A stretch of 36,313 bases of DNA from Polysphondylium violaceum (lineage: Eukaryota; Evosea; Eumycetozoa; Dictyosteliales; Dictyosteliaceae). Both the position numbers and the translations under genes were made by a program. Where the stretch lies: assembly GCA_000277445.1 (NCBI GenBank), contig AJWJ01000224.1:1-36313 (forward strand), written 5' to 3'. Below, one piece after another: positions 33,801 to 36,313 of the stretch (the stretch's first letter is position 1; each line of letters opens with the position of its first letter). The notes beneath the pieces are model-generated. The model saw only the letters and a list, made by a program, of their open reading frames with translations. It was not told where the DNA came from and made no database searches.

Positions 33801-36078
33801 CCACCCAATTTAATGCCTGGAGTATTGGAATATTCTTTTTTGTTTCAAACTCTCAAACTTAATCCAAATTCAATATCAATAGGTGATAGTTTACTAGTTG
33901 TTAGATCATCAAAAAGTATGTATTATAGAATTATATTACTTTTTTTTATTTTATAATTAACAACAATACTACTACTCTAAAATAGATTCAGATCAAATGC
34001 CCCCAATTATAACAAAAGTAAATCAACTTGTTACAAACATTACAAAAACAAAAGAAGGATCAACAAAAACAACAATGGGATGGGAGATTACAGTTACAGA
34101 TCAATCATTTTTAACAGGATTTGTTCATGTAAAAAGCGAATATGATTTAATCGGATATAAATTTAATTTATCAACCAATAGTTCAATTTTAAAAACCAAT
34201 GAATCACTCACCTATCATATTACATTTTCAACCTTTGATGGAATCTGTAGAAATCAAACCTATCGTATATCACATGTTTGGTTATCAGACACTAATCAAC
34301 AATATTCATCAACAGATTCACCAAAACTTGTAAATCCATTTTTCAAACTCTTTTCACCAACTCTAGATTCTTTGTTATCAATTCAAATCAATTGTTCAAG
34401 TAATGATACTCTACCACCTCAAATCTCATCATTTACTTTTCCATCACAGCCTGTAGATGTTGCTTCTGATGATAGAATTATCCATATTGGATTTAATGTA
34501 ACCGATAAAGAATCTGGTGTATCACTTAGACATTTACCAATTATTTATTTAGAAAACTCAAGTGGTGATAGATTAGAATATCCAGCAACTATTTCTTTTC
34601 CTTCTTCATCCTCCTCAATAGGTAATGGGCCATCACTTGTCAGCTACAATACACCCATAGAAATACCATATGGATTTGGTTATCCAAATGGAATACTTTT
34701 ATCAATTTATGGTCTATCAGATAATTGTATGAATATTTTTGGTTATTCTGGTATTATCAATTCAGAGTATCCAATTATTCAAGTGAAATTTAATTCAAGT
34801 AAACCAATTATTGAACATTATTCACCAATTACAGAAAGAGGTGGTGTTTTAACTTTATATGGAAGACAATTTGGTCTTAGCTCAGAGAATGCAGTGATTC
34901 AAATCGATTATCAAGATGGAAATGGTTTTCAAAATGTTCCAGCCTCATTTGTCACTGGTATTGTTATCAAAGTTGATGTTGTTAAACCAACCATTAAGCC
35001 ATTTAATGTTAAAGTTATAATTAATGGTACAGAGTCAAACACCATTGTTATTACACCTCATCTTGGCCCAGATGATTCAACCGATGATGGAATTTTCACT
35101 TGTCCAGGTGATCCACCCTGTGGTGGTCCACTAAGGGGTGAGTGTGATATTGAAAGATGTAAATGTTATGATGGTTGGACTGGTGTAGATTGTACTTCAA
35201 ATCCAATTGACCTCCAAGTTCCCTATGTAAATACTGAAAAACCAACTGTTTCTCTTGATGAAAGTTTTAGAACTGCCGTTATGTCTATTGTATCTTTACG
35301 TGAAATTGATAATAGAAATGATATAGTAAGAGAAGTTTTATTTAGTAAAAATTGGGATTGGTTAGATATGAGTACAGCATTGACACCAAATCATCATCTT
35401 TATATGACAAACTTTACAATTGAAGATCATGATGTCTTTATAAATGTAACAACAAGATGGTATACTCTTGCCACCGATGTAATGTTTGCCAATCGTTTCT
35501 TTACAATGAAGCCATCTTCAATGAAATATTTTATTAAAATGTCAAAGTATCCATTCAGAAATGCAACAAATCACTTGCAACTGGTATTTTCTAGCTCATT
35601 GGAAACCACTCAAAAGAATGATCTTTGTTCAGTGAAAAGATATGGCGAAGAATCTGTTGTCACTGATTATATTAAACTTCAAATCAATGACAATTCTCTT
35701 TATGCAAGGTATATAAAGAGAGGAATTTTGGATGGTAAAGTTGGTGTAATTTCAAATACAGTTTTGGATTCGCAAATGGGTGGCTCAATTAACTCATCTC
35801 ATTTTATTCAATCTTTTATTGGAATCAATATACCATTTTACAAGTCAACTGTTGAAATTGATCCTGATTTTACAATTATCTCTGAAACTTTGCCTGCCAA
35901 AGATTATGTTGGTTCTTTTTGTACCTCAAGTCGATTTTCAAATCGTCAAATAGTTGGAATTATTGTTGGTATTGTCATGGCCGTACTTGCTATAATTTTA
36001 ATATCTGGTTATTTTATTTATAAACGTTTTTATAAGTGTAGAATTTTAAATGTTAAAATGAAGAAATTAAAAGATTAA
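30862..36078 (+). CDS. ComC-like membrane protein with TIG and EGF-like domains
   Basis: Seven exons (30862-30961, 31030-31455, 31534-32718, 32798-33130, 33215-33502, 33568-33915, 33986-36078), every junction phase 1, give 1590 aa. Order: signal peptide (LLVFIYLIILLNNSIIYA); a Thr/Ala/Ser/Pro run directly after it; beta-rich extracellular sequence; a long Ser/Asn region (about 283-390); repeated beta-sandwich-like segments; an IPT/TIG domain (about 1165-1250, KPIIEHYSPITERGGVLTLYG); an EGF-like domain (C1266 to about 1296, CDIERCKCYDGWTGVDC); a region (about 1305-1535) resembling the ComC supersandwich domain; one membrane helix (about 1549-1572); and a short basic cytosolic tail. This is a type I surface glycoprotein with many N-x-S/T sites. 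ComC/Tgr-type relatives act in cell adhesion and developmental signalling; the exact orthologue is not assigned. Confidence 0.88.
31457..31479 (+). repeat. (TA)n in ComC-like intron 2
   Basis: A TA dinucleotide run immediately after the donor GT of the intron at 31456-31533. Because it starts in the donor itself (GTATATATA), length changes should not destroy the splice site. Confidence 0.85.
31863..32095 (+). repeat. AGT/AGC tract encoding poly-Ser
   Basis: Twenty-six Ser codons in a row (31863-31940), all AGT or AGC with no TCN codon, then Ser mixed with Asn (AAT) and Gly (GGT) to about 32095. It lies in the extracellular part of the ComC-like protein. Confidence 0.9.

Positions 36079-36313
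<235 letters not shown>

Overview
This window is nuclear DNA from a social amoeba (Dictyostelid), probably a close relative of Dictyostelium discoideum (group 4, D. purpureum-like). The evidence is very AT-rich sequence, homopolymer A/T runs and CA/TG microsatellites between genes, AAAATG-type starts, short AT-rich GT-AG introns (23 inferred, mostly 58-100 nt), and coding trinucleotide repeats giving poly-Gln, -Asn, -Thr, -Ser and -Glu. The Galpha1 protein matches what I remember of D. discoideum gpaA closely but not identically. I see no bacterial, viral or transposon genes and no tRNA or rRNA.

Layout, left to right: gpaA, G protein alpha-1 (+, 759-2017, 2 exons); a 2.8 kb non-coding stretch; an unrecognised probably N-acylated protein (+, 4801-5985); a BAG6/scythe-like ubiquitin-domain protein (+, 6406-9412); a UBR-box/RING E3 ligase (+, 9742-14509); agtA, the Skp1 alpha-galactosyltransferase fused to a WD40 propeller (+, 14843-16897, 4 exons); an MFS transporter (-, 16969-19112, 3 exons); an ELMO-domain protein (-, 19715-21373, 2 exons); a tiny single-pass membrane protein (+, 22492-23085); a secreted-type beta-helix/Cys-repeat membrane protein (+, 23526-26588, 4 exons); a RapGAP (+, 27052-29961, 4 exons); and a ComC-like TIG/EGF adhesion or receptor protein (+, 30862-36078, 7 exons). 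The window ends inside an (AAT)n microsatellite.

How the genes may work together: each is an independent eukaryotic gene. Two themes stand out. Signalling and motility: Galpha1, ELMO, RapGAP and the ComC-like surface protein. Ubiquitin and protein quality control: three consecutive + genes, the BAG6-like chaperone holdase, the UBR-family E3, and AgtA, which modifies the SCF subunit Skp1 in the oxygen-sensing pathway. Clustering by theme may be chance.

No wholly new multi-gene system is obvious. The best leads are the helix/poly-Gln repeat array in the BAG6-like protein, a diverged UBR box, a palindrome that may serve as poly(A) signal for both strands of a convergent gene pair, shared ACCCCAC/CA-rich promoter blocks, an isolated GC-richer dyad island, and the unrecognised acylated protein next to gpaA. 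All splice sites were inferred by eye from reading frame and GT/AG context.
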